Below are positions 13,156-25,446 of a stretch of 64,000 bases of DNA, in pieces. The DNA is from Lithospermum erythrorhizon (taxonomy: Eukaryota > Streptophyta > Magnoliopsida > Boraginales > Boraginaceae). The stretch covers positions 186,001-250,000 of the forward strand of contig JADFUC010000846.1 of assembly GCA_019722365.1 (NCBI GenBank), in the 5' to 3' direction. The translations under genes were made by a program, and so were the position numbers. Below the pieces are notes generated by a model. That model made no database searches and was not told where the DNA came from. It worked only from the letters and a program-made list of their open reading frames with translations. Each line of letters starts with the position of its first letter. Positions within the stretch are counted from its first letter, which is position 1.

Positions 13156-14369
13156 TCATCTGTAGCAGTAAGTCATTGTTTGATCCTTGATATCGTTGTC
13201 ACAGGTAATGTGGTTGACAAGAAAATGGTCATTTAGTTGACATTCATAAACTGGAAAGAATTGTTTAAAGATACCATAGTTGTAGAAACTAGAAAGCATA
13301 TTCATACATGTCAATTAACTATCGAAAATTATATACAAACTTTTATTTATTTATTTACTTATTCATGTTATCAAGTTATATGTAGAACGCATATAGAAAG
13401 TCCTATAAAACGAAGAAAATTTATACAAACTTTAATGTACAAAAAATTAATCAAGTTTATCAGTAAAAGTTTTAAGGACCAACATGTAGAAGTCCAAAGT
13501 GATCATTTGTCTAAATTAGACATTTCCCAATCTATGTCGTTTGCTTACATTATTTGACTGACTTGGTTTATTTGGAAGAACATCACCATGACAATTTTTA
13601 AGTCAATATTAACGTTAATATAGTGCTCAAAATTGAATATCGGGTATAATGTAATACGATTTTTCTAATATACCTTGCAATAAGACCGTTAATAAATAAA
13701 ATTAAAAATAATAAGAATATATTTAACAAAGATTTCAAGACAAAGTTCAAACGAAATTTTATATCAAATATTTTTTCTTAATTATCATCTTAATCAGGCC
13801 TTACCGCACATATTAAAAAAATCGAACATAATATATAAAAATATCCAATCTTCTTAAATTCATTCAATATTATGGACCAATGAATTTATAATCTATAATT
13901 TCATTTCATGCTCAAAATTAAATATAAAGTATCATATACAATATAACAAAATATCCAAACTCTTTAATTTTATTGAATCAATGAACTTGAACTACATAAT
14001 TTCATTTGTGTGATTCAATTACATTCATCTAAATTTAAATATTATCCTAAATTCACCTTAATAATTCAGTGTAAGTATTCACAGTTTGATACTTTCATTC
14101 TGCTTTCAAAAATACATTTAATTACATGTAGTACTCTTTAATTTTCATACGCTTGATTGTTTACAATTTTAATATATATTTTTACATTTTCAATATAATT
14201 TTTTACAATCCAATATAATTTTTCATAATCCTTTAACAAAGTATTTGTTATCTAAATAATCATCTATTTTGAAATATATTGAAAAGGAGTAGATGTTTAC
14301 ATTTAATGAATGTTTCATTAGTCTAGTAAGTTTTCTCCTTCAAAACATCTTATGTAAATTTTCTAATAT
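13156..14369. other. AT-rich intergenic DNA downstream of the NHL gene
   Basis: An open frame at 13237-13557 has extreme AT-driven residue use and no known motif, and I treat it as chance. No RNA gene or transposon end was recognised. Confidence 0.4.
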
Positions 14370-14875
14370 AGTCTTTATCCGGGTATATTTGTTTATTGTC
14401 TAACTTTAATCAAAATTTAATATTTTAGTTTAGTTTTTTCATTTGGGTATATTGTACATTTACTAAAAGTTGAATCTTTTTTTATGGTGTAGTTTTTGCA
14501 TTTGGGTATATTGTAAGTTTAATAAAAATTTAATCTTTATGGTGTAGTTTTTGCATTTGGGTACATTGTAAGTTTAATAAAAATTTAATCTTTATGGTGT
14601 AGTTTTTGCATTTGGGTATGTTGTAAGTTCAATAAAAATTGAATCTTTTGGGTGTAGTTTATGCATTTGGGTATATTGTAAGTTCAATAAAAAATTAATC
14701 TTTATGGTGTAGTTTTTGCATTTGGGTACCTTGTAAGTTCAAGCAAAATTTGAATTTTGTGTAGTTTTTGCATTTGGGTATGTTGTAAGTTCAATAAAAA
14801 TTGAATCTTTTGGGTGTAGTTTATGCATTTGGGTATGTTGTATGTTAAATAAATATTGAATCTTTTGTTATATTT
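14370..14875 (+). repeat. 55-bp minisatellite, about 8 copies
   Basis: The core GCATTTGGGTA recurs at 14498, 14553, 14608, 14663, 14718, 14770 and 14825, giving a period of 55 bp (one unit of 52). A diverged unit begins near 14440 and a weaker one near 14380. Each unit reads roughly ATCTTTATGGTGTAGTTTTT, then the core, then TTGTAAGTTTAATAAAA. Adjacent units differ by few bases, so the amplification is fairly recent. It ends about 220 bases before the transporter start codon, so it sits in that gene's upstream region. Confidence 0.92.
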
Positions 14876-15097
14876 ACTTACATATAGCTTGTTGGTCATT
14901 GTTTCTTAATAGCCGTCTGGCTTGATCTTCGTGTGTGATGTGTTTTCTTGAACTGTTTTTTAGCAAATTGGTGAATTATCTTTTGGTGATTTTTCCAGGT
15001 ATTTTTCAGGGGAATGAAAAAACAGTCTTTTGTAGTTACTGTGTGATATGTTGAGTTAAAACATTTGGTTTTGACTTTAAATTTGATCTTGTAAGGA

Positions 15098-16691
15098 ATG
15101 AAAGATCAAGTGTGGAAATGGGTTTTGGGTTTGGGGTATATATTTGCTGTTGCAGTAATATGGATTGCTTCTAGTTTTGTGGTTCAATCGGTTGTTGATG
15201 GAGGAGTTTCCCCATTTCTTATAACATACATTTGCAATTCATTGTTTGTAGTTTTTATTCCCTTAGTTGAGTTTGGGCGGTATTTAGAAGATAAGTATGG
15301 AAGCGTTATGTTTTGGAGAAAGGAGGAGGGTCGTAGTTTGGCGAAGATGGTTAGTTCAGAAAAAGCGACTCTTCTTCAAGAGGATGGTGTTGACGAAGGT
15401 AGTTCGACTGCAGCTGAGATAGTAAATGAATTGGAAGGAAGTGAAGAAGAAATTGTTTCACGGCAAGAGATTGTTGGCAGAAAAAGTTTGGAATTGGATG
15501 AAAAGGGACGTTGGACGCGAACAAGAGTAGCAAAAATCAGCCTGTTGATATGCCCATTTTGGTTCCTTGCTCAACTGACATTCAATCTCTCATTAAAGTA
15601 TACATCTGTTACAGTAAGCGTATATTCTAGTTTACTTTTTCTTGTCTGATTTGAGGTATACATTATTTTGGTGGTTGTAAGTTTTTCCCTTGATTTCTCG
15701 CAGTCGAATACTATCCTTAGCAGTGCCTCCAGCTTGTTTACCTTTTTGGTCTCTCTTTTATTCTTGGGCGAGAAGTTCACCTGGTTGAAGTTAGTTAGCG
15801 TCCTCCTTTGTATGGGAGGGACAATAATTGTCAGTTTGGGTGACTCGGAAACTGGCCTGAGTGCAATTGCTTCAAATCCAGTTCTTGGAGACATCCTTGC
15901 TCTTCTGTCAGCTGCTTTTTATGCTGTCTATGTTACTCTCATTCGTAAGAAACTACCTGATGACGAAGATAAGAAGAATGGTCAAGCAAGCATGGCTCAG
16001 TTTCTTGGATATTTGGGTCTGTTCAACTTCATCATATTCATGCCTGTCATACTCATACTCAATTTCACTAAACTGGAGCCAATCACCATCCTCACCTGGA
16101 AGCAATTTGGTTTAATAATCGGTAAAGGTATGGCCAAGACTATCACTTGTCTAATCACAATTGTAATGTTTGCATTAAAATAACAAATAATATGTACATC
16201 CTAATATACTCTTGAAATGAACTGATATGATGATCAATTCACATATCAACACAGATGACTGAAGTTTATACTATGTCTATACTGATGAAAGTCTTGCTGT
16301 CTATACTTTGAACTCTTGCACCAATATCCTTATTGTGTTTATACTCTTCCAATCAAGAGGTTTCCTTGCTTAATCAGGATGTAAAAATGGCCGGTCTTTT
16401 ACAGGGCTGCTGGACAATGTGCTGAGTGATTATTTATGGGCCAAAGCCGTCCTCCTAACAACAACCACAGTGGCAACAGCAGGCCTTACCATTCAAGTCC
16501 CACTGGCAGCAATAGTCGATTCACTGACGGGAAATGCTCCTCATCTCTTCGAATACATTGGAGCAACTGCTGTCATGCTTGGCTTTATTGGAATAAATAT
16601 ACCATCTGATATCTTTTCAAGATCTGAAGAAAGCGATGTTGCTGAGTTGGGCAATGAAAACACTTCTCAAGATGACCTTTCATTAAGGTAG
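15098..16691 (+). CDS. EamA/DMT-family transporter, SLC35F5/THI74-like (3 exons, 408 aa)
   Basis: Exons 15098-15613, 15704-16127 and 16405-16691 join in frame (1227 nt with stop) through GT-AG introns. The start follows a T-rich leader and gives MKDQVWKWVLGLGYIFAVAV, the usual beginning of this family. About ten hydrophobic spans are seen: the first two in residues 8-58, then an acidic cytosol-type loop (about 65-145, rich in E/D), then eight spans from ISLLICPFWFLAQ onward. The second EamA-like half includes LLDNVLSDYLWAKAV and GFIGINIPSDIF, with a polar acidic tail. The family comprises drug/metabolite-type carriers of endomembrane or vacuolar membranes; the yeast relative is linked to thiamine response, but the plant substrate is unknown. 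No defect is seen. A 55-bp minisatellite lies upstream. Confidence 0.88.
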
Positions 16692-16814
16692 AATGGACCA
16701 TGAGAAGAAAATGAAGTTACTAATTTCACCATTGCAGTTCCATCGGATTGTTCTTCCTTTTCACTTTGGTCAAGTCTGGAATTGCCAAACAAAGAATTCA
16801 GATGATTTCTCTCT

Positions 16815-16957
16815 AAACAAGTGTTCATTTGGATATCCATATTTACCGATTTAGAGTTTATAAGAAAACTATATGTAAATACCGACGACGCAAAAAATTA
16901 ATCTATACAACATTCAATCAAATGTGTGAATATGGATATCCATTTGAGATCGTTTCA
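16815..16957. repeat. Foldback (inverted repeat) element just past the transporter gene
   Basis: TTTGGATATCCATATT near 16828 is repeated in inverse as AATATGGATATCCATTTG near 16929. The arms extend outward to AAAC on the left and GTTT on the right, giving a span of about 140 bp with a loop of about 80. It may be a small MITE or a 3'-end RNA hairpin of the transporter transcript. No target duplication was confirmed. Confidence 0.6.
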
Positions 16958-17225
16958 AGACAACGCTTCGACAACAAGCGTTACCCCTTGTCGTTGTAAT
17001 ATACTAGTATATATTTTTCATGCATTGGAGGCTTGGAGCAAGCATGATACTTTGTAAACTTTGAACCAAAAGGGAGGAAAGATTGTTGCTCTTAAAGGCG
17101 AATTGTGAAAAAACAAGTCATGGAGTTCATAAAATGAGTTATAAAAAAATCAAAAGCTTGTAGAGATGTTTTCTTATGGAAAGGTTTGTTTAGATGCTTG
17201 AACTTCTGTCATTTTTCACATGTAC

Positions 17226-17631
17226 TTAGAGTTTAACTAAACGAGCCGAGCCTGAGCCGAGAATTTTTTGCTGCTCTGGCCACATTTTACGCTTTGGCCG
17301 GAAATTCGATTTAGCCTACTGATGCAAATTTTAATTTAAATCGATGTACAAAAATAATAGATTTAACATTAATCAATAATAAATAAATTTGATATCGACA
17401 TTAACTAAATTATAATAAAGAAGTTTATCATACTTAATGGCCTCTGCCTTCGGCTACAATAAACCCCTAAAATTATCAAAATGTAGATACTTTTATAATT
17501 TTATTTAAATATACAATAATAATCATATAACCAGCCTAAATACAGAGCCAACTGTCCCCACGCCACCAAAGCTCAGCCTTCACTATTGACCGAGCCGAGC
17601 TACTGGTTAATCTCGGCTCATTAAGAGCTAT
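17226..17631. mobile_element. Non-autonomous hAT element (MITE) with 8-bp target duplication
   Basis: The flanks are identical 8-mers, ACATGTAC at 17218-17225 and at 17632-17639, the target-site length of hAT transposons. The left end TTAGAGTTTAACTAAACGAG and the right end (reverse complement ATAGCTCTTAATGAGCCGAG) form an imperfect terminal inverted repeat. GAGCCGAG motifs sit close inside both ends, as in many plant hAT ends. The 406-bp body has no open frame and is AT-rich, so it would depend on a transposase in trans. The hAT element ending at 34097 has the same GAGCCGAG-type end and may be the relative that moved it. Confidence 0.8.
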
Positions 17632-17818
17632 ACATGTACCATATTACCTTTTCCTTAGTGTCCTGATCTACTGAATTATCTTATTCAGTTGCTATTTATC
17701 CATCATTAAACTACAGGTCCAATGCACCTTTTGAACTTCAGAGAGAACCGTAAGTGTTATTTAATGGATTTGTTGGCACTTTGATATACTACATGAATAT
17801 TGTAACACAAGAAAATTA

Positions 17819-18430
17819 TTATTGGCACTCAGGCACTTCAAAATTAGCAACTCCAAAATTATTATTTGCCAAGGCTTGAAATTCTTTTAAGGTCCTTTCT
17901 TTTCCATCAGGATTAACAATCATCATTCCAATATCCATGAAGTGATTCACAGTAGATATAATATCACCTTCTGGATACTCAGGCAAAGCTGAGTGAAGCA
18001 CTATCACTTTCCCTGTTTCAGGCAAAGCCTTCCAACAATTCTTCAATAGCTTCAAGCAATATTCGTCACTCCAGTGGTGCAGAATCCACTGTTTGTAAGT
18101 TTCGCACAATATTATTAAGGGCGATAGGCATCATAACTGATAAATGTGTGAAGAAATGTTGTATTCAATTATTTGTCTTTCAAGTGTTGCATTTGTTAGA
18201 CGACCTCCAGAATCTGCATGATCTCAAGGTCGTCGTCTAACAACATTCATTGACACATCTTGCAAAACTAGTGTTATTAATTAATACGACATATTTTATA
18301 TTTTTAGAGAGTCATGAAGCATTGATAGTTAATAGTTTTTGTTGAAATAGAAATGCTGACCTTCATGGCGTGGTTTCAAGCTTTTGAACATTTTCAAACA
18401 TGTCACCAGCAACATGTTTCACACCTAGTT
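17819..18430 (-). pseudogene. Caffeate-type O-methyltransferase gene fragment
   Basis: Two homologous blocks on the minus strand keep the exon order of plant COMT-like methyltransferases. A block at about 18425-18361 reads GVKHVAGDMFENV, which matches the SAM-binding region, and then degrades to a stop. After an intron with acceptor ACAAACAG, a block from about 18085 reads WILHHWSDEYCLKLLKNC. This covers the catalytic region: the HHWSDE motif holds the family's catalytic-histidine position, with intact NPDGKERT after it. The usual 20 or so C-terminal residues are replaced by VPECQ and a stop, and everything upstream of the SAM-binding motif is missing. It is a truncated relic between transposon pieces, not a working enzyme. 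Confidence 0.8.
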
Positions 18431-21225
18431 GATAATAATAAATTGTCATCACTACATTAATTGGGTAGGATGGTCACATACCACAAAATTCCGATATCTC
18501 CTCCGCTTTTATACTTTTCGCTTTAAAGAAAAAAAATTTGCTTTTATATACTGGTTGCTTAAAATAATAAAATATTTTTACATTTTCAATATAATTTTTT
18601 AATTACTTTTTCTCTTTGAAATAAACAAACAACCAATATTATTTCAATTAATTGTCATTCTACATTTTCAATGACTAATTAATTTTTTCTTTTTCTTAAT
18701 CTACGCGCAAAGCTACAAAACGATAACTGTTAAAAATCTGGCGGAATAGAATATTAAAGTTTGATTGCTATAATCCTATCATGTTAAAGAATACTCACTT
18801 ATTTTAACCTAAAACAAGAGGGCTCAAAGTATTTATGTGAGAGTAGGCCGTTGATATCACCAAAAATCAATCCAACTGGTCCAGCCCGTCCGCCGGATTT
18901 TTCTTGATATAAACTGCCCGACTGACTGGATGCCTCATACTATTTTTAAATAATCGACCGATCCGCTATTACTTAACAAATACCGGATAGAAATCCAAAC
19001 TGCTGAATGTTAAAAACGTTTTAAATTTTTTTAACAAAACCCTACCATCAAATTAGAGATTACATTCTCTACTCAGTACCAATTCAGGTCGGCAGCCCTA
19101 CCCCTCCCTCTCATCCGCCTTCCTCTCTGCCTCCTCTCCTTGCCAATTCCTCTCTAATTCAATCTCATAATAGCGTTTGGTAATTTTAAATCGAATTTTA
19201 ATTTTTAAATTCTTTGATTATTTGTTTAATCAGAAGTTTATTATTTTTAATATTTATTTCATGATTTAATTTTTATAGTAAATTTCGATATGGTAATATG
19301 TTTTAATTTGTTAATATTTTTTCTGTTTAATATTTTTAGCATATATATCTACAATGCCAAACTCAAAATGTATATTTTCTAGATATAATCTTTCATTTTC
19401 TTCTCGGCGAACTTAGCTTCGTAAGGTTCGCTTCTCAAGAAAAATTATGGGTATTGTTTGTTTTGAGGAGGATGCAAAAGTTAATTTCGAACATTTATTT
19501 TCATTATGAAAAGTTAATTTAACACTCAATATATCTATTTTATTATTGTGTAGGAATTTGGCTTGAAGCTTTCGGTGAGTCATGATATGGTAGATGCTGA
19601 GACTGGTAAGATGAAAATTTCATATGATATGTTTATATCATTTTTCAGAATCAAGTATGTATATTTTTTTCTTTTTTACATGTTTATATTAACATCAATA
19701 TGTTTATTTAATTTCGTGAGGTAACTTTATTTATGCTTCGGTATTGCCTCGCTGACGACGAGTTATTTTGATATTTTCTGTATTTGACATATGAACTTTT
19801 ATTATTCTCAGATTTCGACATTTGAACTTATTATTATTCATGTTTTTTAGACATTTGGAGTTTTGAACTCTTATTATGTTATTATTTTGACTCGTGGCGT
19901 TATTATTATCATATTTGTAAATATCAGAGCATAGCTAAATTTCAAAAAATCAAACACGAAGCCCAAAATATAAACTTAAAATCGATTTAAAATCACGTCC
20001 AAATTTATAAAGCGAAAATTTGCCCAATGGTGCCCAAATCCGAACTGCGTCCGAACTGTATTTCAAGTAACTGACCGAATTTTAATCCATGCCAAAAAAT
20101 TCAAAATCCGCTGACTTTTGTTTTGGCCTAAAAATCGGTAAATCCCCGTCTGTCGCACTCAAGCAAGACATTACGAAGAAATCGAGATGTTACCCGGATT
20201 TTAATCGAGCATGTTCAATCACATGTGGTAAATCGTAGTTTATAGCTTTATCCGAAAAGTGAGCTTATTTCCTCAAAAAATAGTCGTTGTCCAACCAACA
20301 ATACTAACACTTAACTTTACACAACAAAAACCACTTAATACTCTAAAATAAAAATAGTAAAGCACATAACATGAAATGATAATCCAGCTCGTGAACTACC
20401 TACGTAAAGGGGGGCACTTGGCTCAAGGAGAATTTCTACCATGACATTTAAGAATTACAAAGAGTGCCTTATACAAACGTTCCACATTCCAGACGCCTTT
20501 AATCCAACTCCTTCAATCAAGTATCTAAGACTAGGATCCACCTATCTACTATTCTTCATTTATTAATTCTCCGTTGCTCGACGTACAATAATTCCAATGA
20601 AAGCTTTCAACGACATTATAACGGAGCGTTATAAATAATCGTGACATTAGTTAAGATTGTAGACTTTTCTTAAACACGTTGACCTACACTAAACACAAAC
20701 AAACTTTTCTCTATGAATGCAAGAATATGTTTGACGTAATAAAGGATATTTTTTCGGTGCTTTTTCATTCTCGAGTATCAACTTTTATATAAGCAGTGGT
20801 CTTCTAGGGTTTCGGTCTTCAATGTGGTAAGGTGTTTGATTTGAGATCCACCACCATCCATAAACATACGAGTCCTATCATGACTCCAACACTTGCCTTA
20901 TCCCAATATCTTGGTCTTCAAGGAATATATTTTCAAGATCTTCATTTATCATCAAATCTTCTAAACATATCTTTATACGTGTATCATCGAAAAGATTCTT
21001 CGTCGAGACATCCGAAAACCCTTACCGCTTGACACTTGGTCGTAGATAATAAATAGCAACGGTCAGTATGTCAACCGTTATGACAACACAATTTTCGTAA
21101 AAACTTGATCCAACAATCTATGCATCAACAACATCATAACCCTTTCAACTTCTTCAAATCCAACATCAATAACATCAATAACCTCTTTCAATCATACGGG
21201 GTATTCTAAGACTATACAAGTTATA
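18431..21225. other. Gene-poor region with unassigned repeats
   Basis: Sequence at about 18840-19000 and 19960-20160 is rich in GTCCG/GCCCG and CCGAA words and may mark the two ends of another eroded DNA transposon, with a CT-rich leader-like stretch (19090-19170) between. No repeated terminus or transposase could be shown. The frame at 20832-21032 has no known motif. I see no gene. Confidence 0.3.
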
Positions 21226-21728
21226 TGTAACGACTCGCCTGTGTCGGCCGCCTGGGAGATTAAGGTCATCAAATAACTCAGACACTGTAGTCACCGATCG
21301 ATGGATGACAACATAAAAGACCTCATTTGACATTAATAATAATAATACACTTTGTCCATCGTGGTGAACTAACAACACATCACACAAAAAAATGTATCAC
21401 CAACAAAACATACATCAACCTGAATAATACAACCATACAATACACATAATTCCCCCACAATACATCATATTACACGACCCCCTCAATATACAAGTCCGAA
21501 GCTAGAAACATAACAAAGAGGAAAGGACCTGCTGAGGATCTTCTATGCCACTACCGCCTCACCTACGATCTTTTAATCCGCTAGCTGTCACGCAGCCTCT
21601 AACCTCGACGCATCAACCTTTAAAACCTAGGCAATGACACGCCTACCATAGAGAATAAAAGGAGTCACTATAAAGTTCGAAGTGAATACAAATACCACAA
21701 CATTTCATCCACTTCACATATAATCATA

Positions 21729-21749
21729 TTTATATATATATATATATAA
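21729..21749. repeat. TA dinucleotide microsatellite
   Basis: An uninterrupted TA run of about 20 bases within the retrotransposon region. It has no further meaning that I can support. Confidence 0.8.
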
Positions 21750-22640
21750 CATATGCATATACATTAACTGTGCCACACAATGAATAATCAGTCTAATAAA
21801 TCACATAAAAATCCTCTTATATGATATCACATAATACTATACACACAGCTTATAACCATCAATAACGCATATTCATTTAAGGGAAACCGCCCCAACACAC
21901 AAAATAATCAAATGAGGAATCCACCTCCACAAATAGTAAACAAATGAGGAATCTCCACAAACAATAAACAAATGAGGAATCCACCTTCACAAACACAAAC
22001 AAACGAGAATCACCCCACAAATAATCGATGAGAATCCAATTTTATCCTCCCGACCGAAGTTACCCCTCATGCATATCACACCAAACCTCCCGAATCCACG
22101 GGGCTACCCACTCAATATGCATACCACACCAAACCTCCCGGTCGGGGTCACCACCGCTCCACATATATATATATCATATCGATCAAATAAACCTGCACAA
22201 AGATTACACACACAACACACAGCCACACCAGCACAGTAATACGTACACGCGTATAACTGTAAAGAATTCAGCACACAACTTACAACATGAATCATAATCA
22301 CAACTATCCCATAACGTTAACTTTTCTAATAACTCAATACGCTAAAATAATCCCATGACAAACACATGCAAAAATATATAAACATAATATATATGGTTCC
22401 TATCGTGAGATTCAGATTTCACCTCGAGCCAAAAGCACACGATAACTCTGGTGAAATTCACGTGCTGTGGCCCGGCTCAATCTATCTCAAAGAAATTATA
22501 CATTATAAATACCATCTTTAGAATAACCTCTCTCTTAACATCTACTAAACCCCGAGTATTATACCATATCTCAATTCAAATAACTTTTTAGTAATCATCC
22601 TTTATCCCCCGAAATTAGTATACACTTCTAAAATCTAACT

Positions 22641-23646
22641 TAACTACATTCTAATTACCAACTTCATCATCCCAATATTGGGTCATCACTTCTATTACCC
22701 CAACCATAACACTTTAATCACATTCTTATCAATCCAACAATCGATTTCAAACTAATTCACCCATTATTAACAACCTTTATTTCAAATCCAAATACTACTC
22801 AACTTACCCCAAATCAAATCCAACATAATCTCTTATAACCACTTTAAAATCACAACCTATACTCCAAAACAACTATATTAAACTCCAACAACACACTTTT
22901 ACAAATTCCACATTTTTCCTCAAAAAGTCAACAAAAGTCAACATAACATATTCAACAATTTCAAAACCCCAAGAATTCCCATCATTATCAATTTTATCAT
23001 TAGATAATCCAAATTTAGACTACAACCTATACCATTTTAAAGCCTCAAAACTCGGTCAACCAAAGTCAAACTAAGAGTCAACATTCAAACGTATGAAATA
23101 CCCAAAAGATTCCAACTTTAACTTCAAAACAACTATATGGAAGACTACATAACATATTTCAAAGTTTAATATCCAATTGGTAAAAGTCAACTAAAAGTCA
23201 ACCTCTCCAAACTCAAGAATTACTCAAAAAGATTTGATCTTTCTTACCTAGATATGATGAGGATGATGAGGGGAAGCAAATCCACAACTTTGTCCTTGAG
23301 TTTAAGCAACAATCGACGGTGAATTCAAGAAAATTTCAGCGAAGGGAAGTGAGGGAATCTCGCCAATAGGGGAAATTTTAGATCAGGATTAGGAGATAAA
23401 TGGGTCAAGGAGATATTTAGGACGGTGTAAGGCCCCGCTTGGTCTGGAGGTTTTATTTCTCCACCTTCCGTACTTAAATCTCACAACAAACCGATTCCAC
23501 ATGCAAATTTCTCGTGACATAAACTACTACTCAAATAATACTAATCTCGGTACATCGATTTTATTCCGTATTTATACATTCCGGTCCTACCACCAACCGG
23601 GATATATGAAACACAATTCAATCTAAGGACGTAACGGGTTATTTCC
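22641..23646. repeat. Direct repeat, left copy (LTR part)
   Basis: It opens with TAACTACATTCTAATTAC and matches 27366-28390 along its whole length with many small indels. Shared blocks include CCAAATACTACTCAACTTAC, AAAAGTCAACAAAAGTCAAC and CACCACCAACCG near the end. The divergence shows an old duplication, as expected for the two LTRs of one insertion. Confidence 0.85.
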
Positions 23647-25230
23647 AAATCCTTACCCACCTTATAAAATTAAGTCTCGAATTTACTCAAGACCTGATTT
23701 TCTTATCGTCCCAACTCGCCTTTCAATATGCTCTTATTACCGAATATTATGACATCTTATCACCCAATCAAATTCTACAATATAGAAAATTTTGTCCTCA
23801 TAGCTTCATATAACACCCGTAATTACATTCACAATATACCACCACTCAAAATATATAATCCAATCATATCTTAATGGTTGTTTTATATTAAGCACACCAG
23901 TTTTTGTCATATCGACCATGTCAACTCATCCGCCTTTGTAAGACACCTCAACCGCCTATTCCAGGCACCATATCATCATGAATATCTTATACTATATCAA
24001 TCCACCTACTAACTCTATTTTATCGTATTACCAATATCATTAATCAACTGTCACGATACCACTTTACCTCAATATTCATATCACTCAATATCGGCCATAT
24101 CTTCACTCATAGTTCTGTGTCATCATATCATCTCATTATCGACTATTAGATTAATTCATGAGTGCCGGGCCTCTTTATCGCCCAAATTTCATCAAATTTT
24201 TCACATCACTATCGTGACATCCGAATATAGTAAATACCCAAATTTTCCCAAGATACAACTGGGCCAGATAATACATCAACGATAACCCTACTCATTTCGT
24301 AACGCCCCACATATACCTTTTAAAACACCACTTCATAGTATAGTCTTATCCAATTACAATAAATCTACCTTCATATATAAATTCAATCGTGATTACATCG
24401 CTACTCGTCATCATATTTATCATCACACCTCTTTATATATATTCATTTACTATTCATATACAATCACGGTTATCCTAATGTCAATCTCACCATACGAGAT
24501 ACCCTAGGAAGTTCACTATTAACATCATACATTTCCAATTTTAATGCGATTTATCAACATCAAATTTCCTACATCCTAAAACCCATAACATGCAGAAGGA
24601 AGAGACAGCTTATGCTACAACGCCCACTACTATTCATACCACTTACTTGGTAACTCCTTATCATTACAACTTATTACTAGCTCCAATAGCCATCAATATT
24701 TCCTTTCCGCATAATCTCACTCCTAGTGTCTCAGTTTCTACTTGAGTTGAAAATTTCAAATTTACTATATCCCTCTTCACATTCACACTGTGTTCTAAAA
24801 TTTTATACAAAGCTGACACGAACGCTGGGCTTCTACCTGCATGAGTTAGACATTAGCACCGATCACTTTCTGTATTTCTTTAGCCTTCCATCTTCCTCCG
24901 AGATAGTACTTCATGGATCCTCATTCCTCGTTTCACTTTGTTATATTGTAGGATTCACCTAATGTTACTTTTTCTATCATTCAACATACCAACGCCGCTT
25001 TCAATCAGAAGTTATATCGGAAATACCTTCCACGTAGTTCTTCATCACTCATTAGAGTCATATTTCCTTTCCTTCCGTCTCATTACAACATATTAGAATT
25101 CAACATTTCCTTCAATAACCTCAGATGGTGCCATCCCAACACTGGCTTGGAAATTATTATTACTATGAGCAACCTCCTTCCTAGTTAAATTATCACCTCT
25201 ATTAACTCATGCCTTACACATCCATCCTTC

Positions 25231-25446
25231 TTATATCCGCACATAATAGCCACCGCCTGGCTGAGGGTTATAATCGGGACAACACATAGCATTTCTTCCT
25301 ATTTGTCCTGAATTCCCTGATTTCACTGTTGCTAGATTCTGCATTTGGTATTCCACCTTTTGCTTCATCATTAAGAACTTTTTCAAAATCAAAGTCGACG
25401 CGGTCATCTCGACTCTCATGTCACCATGACCATTACTTTTATTCAT
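25231..25446 (-). pseudogene. Possible gag zinc-knuckle remnant
   Basis: The minus-strand frame contains NSGQIGRNAMCCPDYNPQPG. This resembles a retroviral-type CCHC knuckle (C-x2-C-G-x2-G-H-x4-C) in which one cysteine has become serine and the histidine has become arginine, followed by the usual proline/glycine-rich tail. Upstream residues are K/M/Q-rich, as in gag linkers. It is only suggestive, because the metal ligands are lost. Confidence 0.35.

Noticed and set aside
13237..13557. 106-codon open frame after the NHL gene
   Set aside because: Residue use is that of AT-rich random DNA and the NHL gene already ends in frame at 13155.
14370..14875. CRISPR-like regular repeats
   Set aside because: Units are contiguous with conserved spacers in a plant nuclear context: a minisatellite, not a CRISPR array.
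24726..24962. Plus-strand open frame in the retrotransposon region
   Set aside because: Lies opposite to the purine-rich sense strand and matches no retroelement protein.
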